Origin: Nipponacmea schrenckii
Taxonomy: Eukaryota; Mollusca; Gastropoda; Lottiidae
Reading direction: 5' to 3'
NCBI GenBank assembly: GCA_030562195.1
Contig: CM060199.1
Location: 19,426,338-19,490,337, forward strand
DNA: 64,000 nucleotides
Shown here: positions 1 to 45,189 of the stretch, in pieces
Layout: each line of letters starts with the position of its first letter
How positions within the stretch are numbered: the first letter of the stretch is position 1
Program-made: the position numbers and the translations under genes
The notes under the pieces: model-generated
Told to the model about the DNA's origin: nothing
The model's input: only the letters and a program-made list of their open reading frames with translations
Databases searched by the model: none

Positions 1-302
1 CTTCCTTTTGTAGTTTGTTGTTCCCTGTGTGGAAACTTTACAATAGATTGTGTATTAGCCAACTGTAGCTTATTGGAATTGTAAATTGTTCAATTAGTTG
101 ATCTTGAATCATCATGGTGGCACAGTTAGTGTGTGATTCTATGTACCAGTATTAGTATTGTAGCAGGTTGTGGATAAGATTCACTCAGTTTTCAGATGAT
201 GAAAGGTTTGGTGTTGGAATGTGATTGATTCAGTTAACAATGCTAGAGTTCTACTTGCTCTGTAGTTTGGCTGGAAGGTCTTACAGACTGGAGTTTATAT
301 GA

Positions 303-33100
<32,798 letters not shown>

Positions 33101-34201
33101 GGAAGGTTGAAAAAGCCAAACCCATGGCTTCCACCCTTTTAGGAGACACTTACAATAATTAGGCTTAGAAGATATTTTTTTTGTTTAATAGAATCGTCAT
33201 TATTGTGTATATAGATACCAAAATGGCGGCACCCAATGAAGAACATGCATGGCAAGTAGGAGTGCAACCTCGACTTTTGGAGTGATTAATTGTAGACTGT
33301 GTAGTAGAGACAAGATTGCAGGATTGTTATAGTGAAATATTTTGTGGGTAGAGGCTTCTGCCATGATGTGGAAAATTGGACACGAAACATTGATTTTATT
33401 GGATAAGCAATCTAATGGCTTTTTATTCATAGTTAATTTAGTTTTATATATAAATAGTATATAGCGTTTGCATTTTTTGTTGGTGAAATTTATTTTGATT
33501 AAAAAAAAGTCGAAAAATGAAAATATGAAAAAAAAAGAGATGTGAGAGAAGGACATTGGTGTGAATTTATTACATTGAAATAACAGTGTAATGTTTTGTT
33601 GTATGGAGACTACCTGATAGAGCTTGACATACCAAAGCTTAGAACAGTTCTAGTTAGACCATGCAAAAGAAATAACTAGTTTTTCAGGCCTATGTTATTT
33701 TAGATAGTGTAGAAATCATGTCAGCCTTTAGATGCCTGAAAAACTGGTCATTCATATTTGTGGCCTTAATCGAGACAACTTTTTCTTAAATTTGATTCAT
33801 TTATATATACCTATTTGAATGGAATCCTCAAAATAGCTGTATGAGTGAAAATATTAGAAAAATACTATCAAGTTTAAAAAAAAATATTAAATCAAAAACC
33901 ATATTCTGAAATGGATGATAATGTGAACAAAATTAAGAAATATAGAATAATTTTGAGTTATATGATGTATATACATGTAAGTAAGAATTTTGAGCACAAA
34001 TGAAGGTCTGAATGGCAAAATGAATATATAAATGAATCAAATATAGAATAATATTGAAATATTAGTTATTAGTTACCAGTATAATTTATCATTCCTGAAC
34101 CCATCAAACTATACGAAGGTGGTATTATTTATCAATTATTATTAACACTATTATTAGTTATTTTTATTTTTACCAATTGATTTGTTATAAGGTCTTAACA
34201 A

Positions 34202-34258
34202 AATAACTCCTTGTTTTTTCAGATATTCGTTTTATAACCTATAAAACAGGGAGTTATT
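34202..34258 (+). other. Hairpin in the ERR 3' UTR
   Basis: AATAACTCCTTGTTTT at 34202-34217 pairs with AAAACAGGGAGTTATT at 34243-34258: 16 bp with one G-T wobble and a 25-nt loop. It lies just upstream of the AATAAA at 34337, so it may affect processing or stability. Confidence 0.6.
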
Positions 34259-34336
34259 AAGAAATGTCCTTCAAATTTTTTTCCCTTCCAACCTTGTAGG
34301 AAATATATTTTGTTATTATTGTAATTAATTTAACAA

Positions 34337-34342
34337 AATAAA
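34337..34342 (+). terminator. Possible proximal polyadenylation signal
   Basis: AATAAA about 1.24 kb after the ERR stop codon. The downstream region is AT-rich with no strong GT-rich element, so use is uncertain. Confidence 0.3.
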
Positions 34343-34473
34343 CATGTTTATAAAGTTACATAATAAGGGTGGAAATATCATGAACTATTTATTCAAAAAC
34401 ATCAGGTTGTGTCTCAATTCATATAGAAATCAAATCAAATTTTCTTCCTCTTTTTTTTTAGGCTGTTGTCCAC

Positions 34474-34477
<4 letters not shown>

Positions 34478-34503
<26 letters not shown>
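34478..34503. repeat. (CA)n microsatellite
   Basis: About 13 CA dinucleotides in the putative 3' UTR. Confidence 0.95.
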
Positions 34504-34504
<1 letters not shown>

Positions 34505-35027
34505 CAATACATGCATATACCCATTTTTATTAAGGCAGCATTAAAATCATTGTATTTTAACATCAAGATGGAAATAATAACAGCATTTATTCATAATAAC
34601 ATTGTCAGTTGTTAAAGCATAAATTTCAAATGCTTCTAAAATCTGATGAAAATATTGTCAAATTCTTAATGCTTCCATAACATAAAAATGAATATATCTC
34701 AAAAGTATGTAATAAGATCAAATCAGATTTTTGCAAAATATTAAGAAAAATTATTAATTTAGAATAAGAGAAATTGTCACTTTCCTATTACATGTATATA
34801 AATTTAGAATTAGCAAAATAATTAAATTTAGATAATTGAATATCAGCAAATATAATTTTTTTTGAAAAAATTAAAGAAATCTGAAAAGGTTGATTTGTTA
34901 TGTTTAAATTTTGAAAACTGTTTCAAATAACTATTTGGAACAAATTTTTGAATTTGTGCAGGTTTTTTTTTTTCACAGAACAAAACAGTTACCAATACTT
35001 TAAGATCTGAACATTCTTTTGTCAAAA

Positions 35028-35182
35028 TTATAACATAAAAATACAAGATAATAGCATAAAAATACATGATAATAGCATCAGATTACAAGATAATAGAATA
35101 AAAATACATGATAACAGCATAAAAATACATGATAATAGCATAAAAATACATGATAATAGCATAAAAATACATGATAACAGAA
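35028..35182. repeat. 21-bp minisatellite
   Basis: About seven units of AAAAATACATGATAATAGCAT with variants CAAGATAATAG and GATAACAG. It lies in the putative ERR 3' UTR. Confidence 0.92.
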
Positions 35183-35395
35183 GTTTAAAACAACATTATT
35201 TCAACTGTTGTTGTTATTCAGAAAAATTGTAATTGTTCTTCCAAATTGTTATGCCATATCGATTTCTGAAAATGCTATCAAAAAGTTTTTTATTACATAA
35301 TTGTTATGACCTTCTAGTAGAAATATTTATACTTAAGACTGCTTTTAAATCAAATTTAATCATCACTTATTGAAGGGATTCTTGACATTTGTGTG

Positions 35396-35473
35396 TAGCT
35401 GGAACCATTTTTGGAATTAATTCTGAAACTTTGAAAGTCTCTCAGAATGATTCTAGAAGAATAATTCCAGCTA
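35396..35473 (+). ncRNA. 78-nt pre-miRNA-like hairpin in the ERR 3' UTR (candidate only)
   Basis: The outer stem TAGCTGGAA (35396) pairs with TTCCAGCTA (ending 35473). ATT and TT blocks pair in the middle with small mismatches; ATTCTGA pairs with TCAGAAT; ACTTT pairs with AAAGT around a tiny loop. Size and shape fit a pre-miRNA or a short palindromic element. I recognise no known miRNA seed. The sequence is symmetric, so the opposite strand would fold as well. Confidence 0.3.
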
Positions 35474-38350
35474 AAAAAAACTAGAAAATTTTGTGGTATA
35501 TCTCTTCAATTCTTTCATATCTGTGAAAATCTGCGAAGTTGATAAAGAGATGTTTAATAAATCATTACATTTTGTGTGAAATGCAGTAGTGACATACAGT
35601 AATTGTATTATCATATATTTCAACGTTGAAATAGTCTAATATTTCTTTTGTTTTAAATGAGGCTTTTTCTCATAATCAAGGTTTTTTTGTGTTTTTGGTA
35701 GAATGTTTGTTAAAGTAGTTGTTGAAGTTTTCAGATTTTAATGTACATATATATTGAAGTTAGTTTGAATGTATATATTTAATGTGAATACACTTGGTCT
35801 AATACGATCAAAATTTTTTGCAAAAAAAATTGGTAAATTATGTTATATATTCTAGTTGCTATTAGATGTTATTATGTTCACCTTTCATAAAACTTAAAAA
35901 CTTCCCTCCAACTTAGTCAGAAACTTGCTGATTCATTTTCTTGCAATTGGTAGTTGAAATCTTCAAAAGGTAGTAGTTGTTGACCCTAAAGACAAGCAAC
36001 ATGTTCTGGATTACAACCCACTCTTATATGATACAAGTATTTCATTAAGTGTCATATTTCATCTCTGAATATGACCCAAAGTAAGACATGATAACATTAT
36101 TTAAATCAAATTTAGTAACACTGCCTAAAATAGACTCATAAAATTTAAATTTAGATACAACAATAGTCTAGGTTAACAGGTGACATATGACCAATCAAGT
36201 CTTGAAGAGATAAGTTAATTTGTTCAAAATTATCCAGGCTCAGTAATTTAAAATGCACCATAAAATTTATGAGATTAAAATTTTGGCTTCACTTCAGTAA
36301 TGTGACAGATTTATTCATATCTTATGTCATTTATCATTTTATAAGGTTTAAAATATGAAGCATTTGAAAATTTTCCATTCAAAAGTTAACAACTTCATTT
36401 CCTTTTATGGTCAAAGTTATGAGGGGATTGACAAATATGTTGAAATTGTTGCCTTACCTATATTATTTTTTTGCCGCTCTTGAAGGATTGTTGGCAAATC
36501 TTTGAATTAATTACTATAGTAAATTGACACGGAAATTTAGATAATAAAAAAAATATCTAGGTATGCAAGGTTTGGTGTCATGAAACACTTCCAATCAAGG
36601 CAAAAAGCAATATCAGTTTCTAAGTTTATTATTATCAAAGGGCTTTATATTTCAATGGTTCATTAGACTTCAAAATTTTGAAAATGTTCAGTCATCTTAT
36701 GGATATAAAGCCTTAAGTTGTAGTTTTGTTGTTGTTAGAAACTAATTCTTATTTCCTTAAAGGAACAGTTATAAATTATAGTTAAATATTGTTCATAAAC
36801 ACACTCCTTTACCAGTTGATATCTTTCTTAAAAAAAAATTGTTAAAAAAAAATTTGTTATAAAATTTTAGATTTTTTATTGAAATTTTGTGAACTAGTTT
36901 ATAAATGAGAACTGTTTTAGGCTATGCATGAAGAACAGGAAATGAGTTTTTATAGAGAAGTATTCATTGTTAATTGTTATATTTTTTGTCATCTTTTTAG
37001 AGTTGTGTTTTAAAGGTATTTTATCCTGGACAATATTAGACAGATAATATATCAATAATTTAGTCCTACCTCAAAATTGGGAAAAAAAATCTCAGTAAAA
37101 ACATATTTCATTTTGGAAATTTAAGTAGAAAAGTTTTACAGTAACAAAAAATAGTTTAATTTACAGCAAATCATGATGGTAAATTATGTGGGCAACCAAA
37201 TTTTGCTGTGATTATTGCATTTAATACAAGCTAGCATGAAAATTTTGTATTGGCGGATGGTGGTAAATTTCTACTCTGTAAACTTTGATATTGGCATATG
37301 GCAGTTAATTCTGTAGGCAACTGCATTTTGATATGATTCTTGCATTTTTTGTAATCAAGCTTAAACTGGGATGAGTTGTATACCTCAGCCAGTTTTTATC
37401 AAGATGTTTACCTCAAGATCAAAATATTATTTATTATGTGGGCAAAAATATAATTGCAGCTAGTTTCCAAAGGTTTGTTGATTGTATTCCTCTAGTTGTG
37501 ACAATTCCTTGTCAATGTTCCCCACCTCTCCCTAACATTCCTACAATGTTCTAGTGTGATGAATATATATATACCCACCTATGTTAATCTATATTTAAAG
37601 GATATGTCCATTTAATTTAGCTTTTTCATTAAACATTTTCATTTCTGCACTGTACTGATTTGCATTAGGCATGCCTTGTGAAATTGTTCAAAGATCAAAT
37701 GATGAAAACATTAATAAGGTAGAAAGCTAATGATTTTATTTGAAATGTATCCTTGAAAAGCTCAAGACACATCAAACACATATCAATTAGCCTGTGATGT
37801 GTATCTCAAGAATATAATATAAAATTGTTGATGATGCTTTTATAACCAATAATAATCATAATACAAGGATACGTAATAAAGATAGTATTTATAAAGATAT
37901 AGATATATACATTATGTTTATTTATTTCTGATATACAACTATAATATATCTCAGGAGTAGAATTGATTATATTTTGGTCTTCTAGAAATTCTTCATTTAA
38001 CACAATGTAATTTATTTCCTTCTTTTCCTTATTTTACATTAACACTTGAAAATGGGGCTTTGAAGCAAATTTTAGAATATCATACTGATATTCAAATTAT
38101 CAAAATGTATCTCAGTAAATTAGAAAATATGATAAATAGTTATATATAGGTGAAAATATATTTGTATGTTGAATAGCATCTTGTACATATACCAATTAAA
38201 TACTGTTTTTTTCATCTGACCAAATAAGAATTACTTCAGGTTATAGTTATATATGATAATTGATAATACAACTGAAGTATTTCACTGATTATGGTCAAAT
38301 TCTGAAGGCTCTAAATCAGATTCAATGACATCAGGTTGATTTAGATAGGA

Positions 38351-38480
38351 TAACCCTTTGAACAGAGCTGTTGATCTACTGGACACAATATTAATGCTGC
38401 CATGACGTTAGTTAACTAAATATGTTTCAACTTTTACAGAATTGAGCTCTGAGCTTGAGTTTTGAGTGTTCAAAGGGTTA
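38351..38480. mobile_element. Possible small MITE with 14-bp terminal inverted repeats
   Basis: TAACCCTTTGAACA at 38351-38364 is exactly inverted at 38467-38480 (TGTTCAAAGGGTTA). The 102-bp interior is non-coding; GAGCTGTTG near the left end and GAGCTCTGAGCTTGAG near the right end show little further pairing. A target-site duplication was not found. Confidence 0.4.
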
Positions 38481-39915
38481 AGCGCTTTCATACCCTTGTC
38501 CTTTTATTAAGTACATGATATTTGTATATCCCTGTGACAAAGTAAAAAATGGCTAACCTAGCATTTATGTCCTCCTACAAGTCGATCTGGGTTCAAACTA
38601 ACAGATAATTAGTACCGGTATATATATCTTCTAGCCAGCTCATAATTCGCTGTTAAATGTATGTAAGCATAGTGCATTTCAGTGTTTTTAAGTATTATTT
38701 TGCTTTCAGCTTTATTATGTCTATGTATTATATATGGCTTTTAAGTATTATGTATGTATTATATATATATGTATTATATTGGTTGCTTTATGTTGGTTTG
38801 ACAAAAAATAATCATTCACAAGAATTTGAATTTTTCTTTACGGGATACATCGTGTGATCAGCAATCATTTGCATTGCCATCATGAAAAATCTGACTTCTA
38901 GTTCAAGCATATACAATAACAAAGCTTGCCTAATGGTTTTTAGGTCCCAGTATTATTTTGAATGTCAACTTGACTTAAAAGGCAAATTGAGGCAACCTGG
39001 GATGTATTCCTTAAAGACTGTAAACATGCCAGTTGAAGTTGCCATCCACCTGTTTAGTGTAGTTTAGGTATAATGTTCTTTGTAGCATCAAGATACATGT
39101 ATATAACACTTGTACAAATGTTCATTACTCCAATCATTGAAACACACTTATTGGAGAGATAAAGTCTTCAAAATATTTGCATATCCAAGTCATATTCATT
39201 TCTCAAATTCTCAGATTTTCGTTCAGAATGTAATAATGATTTATCGGCTGGAAAAGCAAATATTTAGACGACTTTATCACTTTAAAGAATATTCACCATT
39301 GAAGACATAGCTTTCTTTCATTTTTAATATTATGCAATTACTTGTTGTCTATTTGGCATTTCCCCATATATAACTGCCGCTTAATATGTGTGTTAAAAAA
39401 TTGTTTTTAATTTTTTTTTTGTTAGATGAAATCGAAATTATTTCAAAATGATGAATTTTAGTTTTAAGAAAAACAATTATTTGAGATCAACTTTTTTTTA
39501 GACGAAGACAGTCACGTAGAACTATATGTAATTATAATGGTGGAAAATTAAAAAATGCAGCTGAGCTTAAAACTGTATAATTATAGTCTATTTAAGTAAA
39601 TTTCAGAATGATAAACAAGTTTCTATATAAGAAAAATCGATTCTGGAAGGACTTTTACAATTTTGTTTTCGTATTGTTTTTTTTTTTTTGTTTTTTTTTT
39701 CTTATGACATAAAGGTAGATGAGCTATTGTATATTGTACTGTTATAATATTGTGTGTATTTATTCGGCCTTATTTTGGCAATGTAGAGTGTAATTTTTTC
39801 TTAAGAATAATCTTCTTTTCACAGACGTTTATTTTAGATGTTGATTTCCTGTTGAAATATTTATCAATCGTTCTCTCTGATAAATGATATGACTGGTTTC
39901 TTGAGTGTATATAGC

Positions 39916-39921
39916 AATAAA
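39916..39921 (+). terminator. Probable distal polyadenylation signal of ERR
   Basis: AATAAA followed within 30 bp by T- and GT-rich sequence (CTTTGATTTCTGGCTTTTTT), a good cleavage and polyadenylation context. It is preceded by a Pumilio-type TGTATATA at 39906. Base composition becomes less AT-rich just downstream. Confidence 0.5.
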
Positions 39922-40035
39922 TGATGAAATATTTACCTTTGATTTCTGGCTTTTTTTATTGGCGCTGGTCATAATGCTTGGTGGGAAGGGTCCGGATTGT
40001 GTCCATACTTATTCACATATTAAGTGAAATCTACA

Positions 40036-40370
40036 TTGAGCATATTGATTAGATCTTGGATGAGTTGCACTTCACGGTTGCTGATCAGTTACTGTCCTTG
40101 ACAGAAGATAATCTCCCATATTGATTTAGTCTTGGATAAGTTGCATTTCAACAAATATTCTTCAGGGATGCTGATCAGTTACTGTCCTTGACAGAAGATA
40201 AATTGCCATATTGATATAAGCTTGGATGATTTAAATTTGAACAATATTCTTCAGGGTTGTTGACCGGTTACTTTCCTTGACAGAAGATAAACTGCCATAT
40301 TGATATAAGCATGGATGATTTGGATTCGAACAATATTCTTCATTAGTGGTCGGTTATTGCCCTTGACAAG
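40036..40370. repeat. Large-unit tandem repeat, about four copies of 78-90 bp
   Basis: CATATTGAT recurs at about 40039, 40117, 40207 and 40296, each followed by CTTGGATGA-like sequence, TTCTTCAGGG (missing in copy 1), GCTGATCAGTTACTGTCCTT and GACAGAAGATAA. It starts about 100 bp beyond the presumed ERR 3' end. Confidence 0.88.
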
Positions 40371-43300
40371 TTCAAATTCTTGGTTACTTGGTTTGAAAGG
40401 TATGTGCTTTGATGAAGTCAGAAACTGTAGAATTAAGTGGGATATTCCGATGGTAAAAACCCTTCAACTTGCTGAGCATTTGATACGGAAATATCCTCAG
40501 AAATGTAGCTGTTTTAGTAATTAAAGTAGACACGAAATAATTTTGAACTTGTTATTTATCATCATTTAAGTTATTAGCAAGATTTGACAAAGCAGCGTCT
40601 AGACGAATGATGTATACGAAAGACTACCGAACTGCGGACATCAATCGATGATCATGACCTTCCATCCGTTTTAATTCTGTCGTACAATGATCAGTGAACA
40701 GATATTCCAATAGACAGCAATATAAAAATTTTCACCAACTTTCAATTATTAAGACATGATTGTATAAATCTGATAATGTAATAGATCTGCTTTCTCTTTA
40801 GAAAGTTCTTTAGTTTGAGTGTATCCATGTATATTATGAAATATGTATAGAGAACACTGAATACTAGTATTTCAAAATAAGATGTCTAAAAACGGGCTGT
40901 GGCCTTTCCATGTCAAGACCAAGTATATACTTTTACGTACACAGAGCCTTGAAAATCTTTATGCTTTAAATGCAGTTGAATACTTGTTACTGCTTAGGAG
41001 TGACGACGCGAAATGTTAAATTGCAGGAAAATCGGGTGAAGGTTTTAATTCTGGTAAGTGAAGAGCCAAGAAAATACAATAATAGAAGACAAAGTACCAC
41101 ACATCCTAATTTATATTATACAATATAATAAAAACATGAAATGAAAGTCTCTCGCTTAAAAAGCACTATCACGCCCAATCAAAGTAGCAATTAGTATTAT
41201 CTGGAACAGGTAATTAGTACCTACTATGTTTATTTGCTATGTAAATATTTAATAATGTATCATAATTGGAATCAGGTATAAACAATAGTTAAAATATAAT
41301 TATAACCAACACGTGTTAAATCATCTCCACAATGTCAAGCTATTGCGAGGTGCATCTAATACCTTGACTGTCATTGCCAATTTATTTGTATGACTGAAAT
41401 CTAGCCAGGAATGGCTATATGCGATAGCGTACGAGGAGATAGGTGGCAATTGCCAGACATGGTGATGATTTAACAGTGGTCATATAGCATTTAAAAAATA
41501 GTTTGTTTGAAGTCGGGAAGCGATGGTCATAAAGTCATAACCCGGCATAATTCGATATCTTCTAGTCCAGTCGTTCAGATGCAATATTTAAGTAATTTCA
41601 GAAAATGCAGCATGTAGCTCAATTTCATTTACGTGTCTAAGTTGTTGAGAATGTTGAGTGGGATTAGCATGACGTAGTCTGATATCGATACCTCAGAAGT
41701 ATTTTTACAAACTAGTAGCCTACACGAAGGAATATTGGTTAAGGTTTGTTAATGTCAAGGCACGTAATATTATTTTATACGATTGTGTTTGATGCATAGA
41801 CTTACCTTTGCTAGCTTAATAATAATGACGTTCTTCATGAAGTCGTCGTTTTACTTTCATTCTACGACGTGAGATGTCACGTCAAAAAAATGGATGCTTT
41901 CATGCATCGACTGTAAGTGACGTTAATTTGATTTTTAAGAGAACCAGAGGGGCAACTAACCAAATACAACATGAATTATGCTTTAATTTAATCATAATTG
42001 ATAACAAATTTTCATAACTAACTATTCCTTTAACACCTTGCCAAGTTCTGTCGACTTGTGCCCACGCGTTCAGACAGATCTTCTTTAAAGAAAATACCAA
42101 ACTTAATGAGAGATCCAATTTTAAGGCCATTCAAAAATGGATTTTGAAATATCGTTCAATTAGTAAATAAGGGAGCAGTAGGAAGTCAACAACCTATTTC
42201 CAGATTTCTTGACGTAGAAGTAAAGTCATTATTCTTTATAGACGCTTAATGAATTTTAAAGATCAAATATAGGCTACGCATGAAATCGAATTAAATGTAT
42301 GAATTTTGTGTCTGAATTCTTTGTACATCTTTAAAAATAAGCAATATCGTTAACACCAAGGAAGAGTTGTTTTCTATAATATTATCGGCTACTATCAACT
42401 AAAAGTAACACATCGATGACCTATATTAAAACCTGATAAAGATATAGAAAATTGATGTAATTTTGGTCATGGAAGTAATTGCTCTAAGATGATTGTTCGT
42501 TTACCTTCAGTGACGTCGCTAGTGGCGGTACAAAAGAAAAAAAAAACATTATAAACCGCTTAATTTCTAATAAATTTGAAATATCATTTCATATGTTTGA
42601 ATGCACTGAAGCAATTCCGTTTTTCTAATTTTCTGGTGTAAATCGACATGTTGAAGCTCAGCCTAAGCAGTTATCTAATCTATAAAGTCAAGTCTGCCAA
42701 AAGTTTGTGCCCCAGATCCAGGGGGTTTATAAAGTTAACAACTGACGAAATTCGACTGTTCCTAACGGACGTAAATTGGTACGCTTCTTTGACTGTGAAT
42801 ATCAGGATCGATGGTTATCGCCTATAATAAGCTTCATTCTTCAAAATGAAAGACTTAGATATACATGTTAACGCATAATGCTCAATGAATTAAGAATTGA
42901 AATATACCAGACAAGATTAAGATTATGTCACGGTCATTATGACATACATTTCTTCTTAAAGATATCTTTCTGTTCTTCTTCAATAAAATAACAACATCAA
43001 AGATCTTCTGTAGGCCACTTTCCAAACATGGTTAGCCATTAATTTCGTCAATAATTATATAATAGTGCTGCTTACTAAAAAGGGAATTAACCCTACACGA
43101 TCCTTTTAAGCAATAACTGACAATGTCATGTTTAAAATGTTCTAATTAAGACAGTAAGCAAGTGAATGTCGCTGCACAGCCAAAAAGTTCTCTCCAAGTA
43201 AAACGATGCCTATTAGAATAATGATAATCAAAATGTTTTCTGTTTTTTTCATAAAAGTCAAAGTACACTATGGTATAATGGTATACTTTTTATAGGTCCT

Positions 43301-45189
43301 GATGTTCTTGACTTCTCTTTTTTACAAAACCTCTTCAATCCCTTTAATGACATCGTCCTACTGGATGTTGCTTGTGATAAACATCTGTTACCTTGCTGCA
43401 AGAAAAACAGTCTACAAGCAAGGACAAAGCTACATCTCAAGAGTGCAAGCCAAGTCGAAAGGGTGAAAATTAACCTTTTGGAGCTAAGATCTTTCCAACA
43501 AACACTACTCATTATGGCTGTTTGTTGAAACTTGGGATAAACAACTTATCCCCAATTAACATTTTCTTTGGAGTTCTGTACTCCCTAATGTTTTTATCGT
43601 CTGCGGGGCTTTGCATGAAGAAACGATCGGTCATTAAAAGGCCGTAGACAATAAGACCTCGTGGCCATGATGAAAAACCCGCATCCAATGCGTGATCAAT
43701 TCATGGTCATAGATTGGGCTAACTCACCAAGACGAGGCCCACAACTGCCAGAGAAATACCGAAGCAAGATTATCTTATGATGAAATCTGACCTAAATTGT
43801 GTTTATTTCCTTAGTCGCCTAAGGCTCCGGGTCAGCAATGCTGTCATAACTTACGTTACATTGAAAATATCAAGTCTTGCCTTCAGCTCAGCGTAACCTG
43901 CTTTTATTGTTGGTTGGAAACCAGAGGCAACAACGAAAACCAATATTTTGTACTTAAAGTGAATTGAAAATCTCTCATGCAAGAAATTTGGTTTTAATTA
44001 AATTCTGTAAGAACTTTCTAAATCGGCTTGAACTATACAAGTACAAAATGTTGGATTGAATGTATCTTACATAACTGATTTTAATTTTCAAGAAATGGCC
44101 TCATAGATTTGGTTGTTACGGGCACTACAAATAAAGTGGTTGGAAATATAAAATAAATATGATAAATACGATTCTGGTTACAACTGGACGTTTCGAAAAA
44201 TACTGGAATTTGATATGGAATTGGTGAAGTATATTTAGTTATATCCAGTTGTTCTGGCACAATTCAGGTCCCCCCACCTATAAATTAGTCCACAACGGGC
44301 AATGTAAAACACATTTGTTATATAACCTAATCATTTGCCTTGTTCGAAGTCGAAATAGGGTTCTGCTTCTCAAAGGGTGGTAATCCAAAATGAAGCTTTC
44401 CATTACCCTTCTGCTCCATAGAGGAAGCTGTACTATCACAGTCACTGTTTAAGTTTGGTTCAATGTCAGATTCTCTTCATATACGCATCACTGTCGATGT
44501 CAATATATGGAATATCTTCTCTAGACTCCATTGATCGTTAAACTAAATATAAGACGGTCTGATCAAGGCCGAGTAACAACTGATTTAGGTAAAAAGTAAT
44601 GAGATTTTCTTAATGAGAGTTTTCAATAAATCTGTGATGAGAGGCTACTGACCTGACAAATTGATTGGCATTTATGATCACGTGATCGCAGTATTATCGT
44701 CTGCAATCCAAATAATTTATTGTATCAGTATGAATAACCAAGAAATCAAAGCATTTTTCCAATGAATTGAATATGAGATCTGTGTTTTAATCAAAACTAC
44801 ATTGGTGCTGAAATACGAAAATAATTCTCCATTTAAAGATCTAACATTCCTTGGTCCTTCGAGCGAGATTTAGGTTTACGTTGAGATTGAGATTTACCTT
44901 TCTTGGCCGTATCAATCTTATAACTGGACATGAAATGAAAACGAGTTGAACGTTATTATGATTGGGCTGGAAATGGGAATCACCATGCATTAGCATCAGC
45001 TATCTAAAGATCTGAAACTTTCATGTGGGAACTCGATTCACTGTCTTGTAAGTCCTTTATACCGTTTTTACCCGTCAACTTCTCCGACCAGAATAACCTA
45101 GGAGGCAAACAGTGCTACCCAAAAATCCTATACTGAAGATTGGCCATCAACCCTTAAATACGACTGAACTTTCAACAAGATGCTTTTTT
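40371..45189. other. Intergenic or unseen-intron sequence without recognised genes
   Basis: Less AT-rich than the ERR region. Short open frames (for example 41900-42130 and 43258-43512, minus) carry no family signature. A GATCACGTGATC palindrome containing the E-box CACGTG lies near 44678. I found no tRNA, rRNA or repeat array here. Confidence 0.6.

Larger units (their letters stand above)
33101..39940 (+). other. ERR: Probable long ERR 3' UTR, about 6.8 kb
   Basis: From the stop codon to a good polyadenylation signal at 39916 there is no credible gene on either strand. The sequence is more AT-rich than the DNA beyond 40 kb. Eight TGTA(T/C)ATA octamers (Pumilio-type sites) start at 33206, 33966, 34793, 35742, 35770, 38182, 39098 and 39906. 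A let-7-complementary CTACCTCA is at 37066-37073. An earlier AATAAA at 34337 could give a 1.2-kb UTR. The 3' end is inference; transcript data would settle it. Confidence 0.5.

Noticed and set aside
33200..33556. 118-codon minus-strand frame just after the ERR stop codon
   Set aside because: Low-complexity F/S/K-rich composition from AT-rich UTR sequence; no family recognised.
38549..38600. tRNA-like head (TGGCTAACCTAGCA and GGGTTCAAAC)
   Set aside because: A and B boxes are only roughly matched and no SINE body follows; too weak to call.
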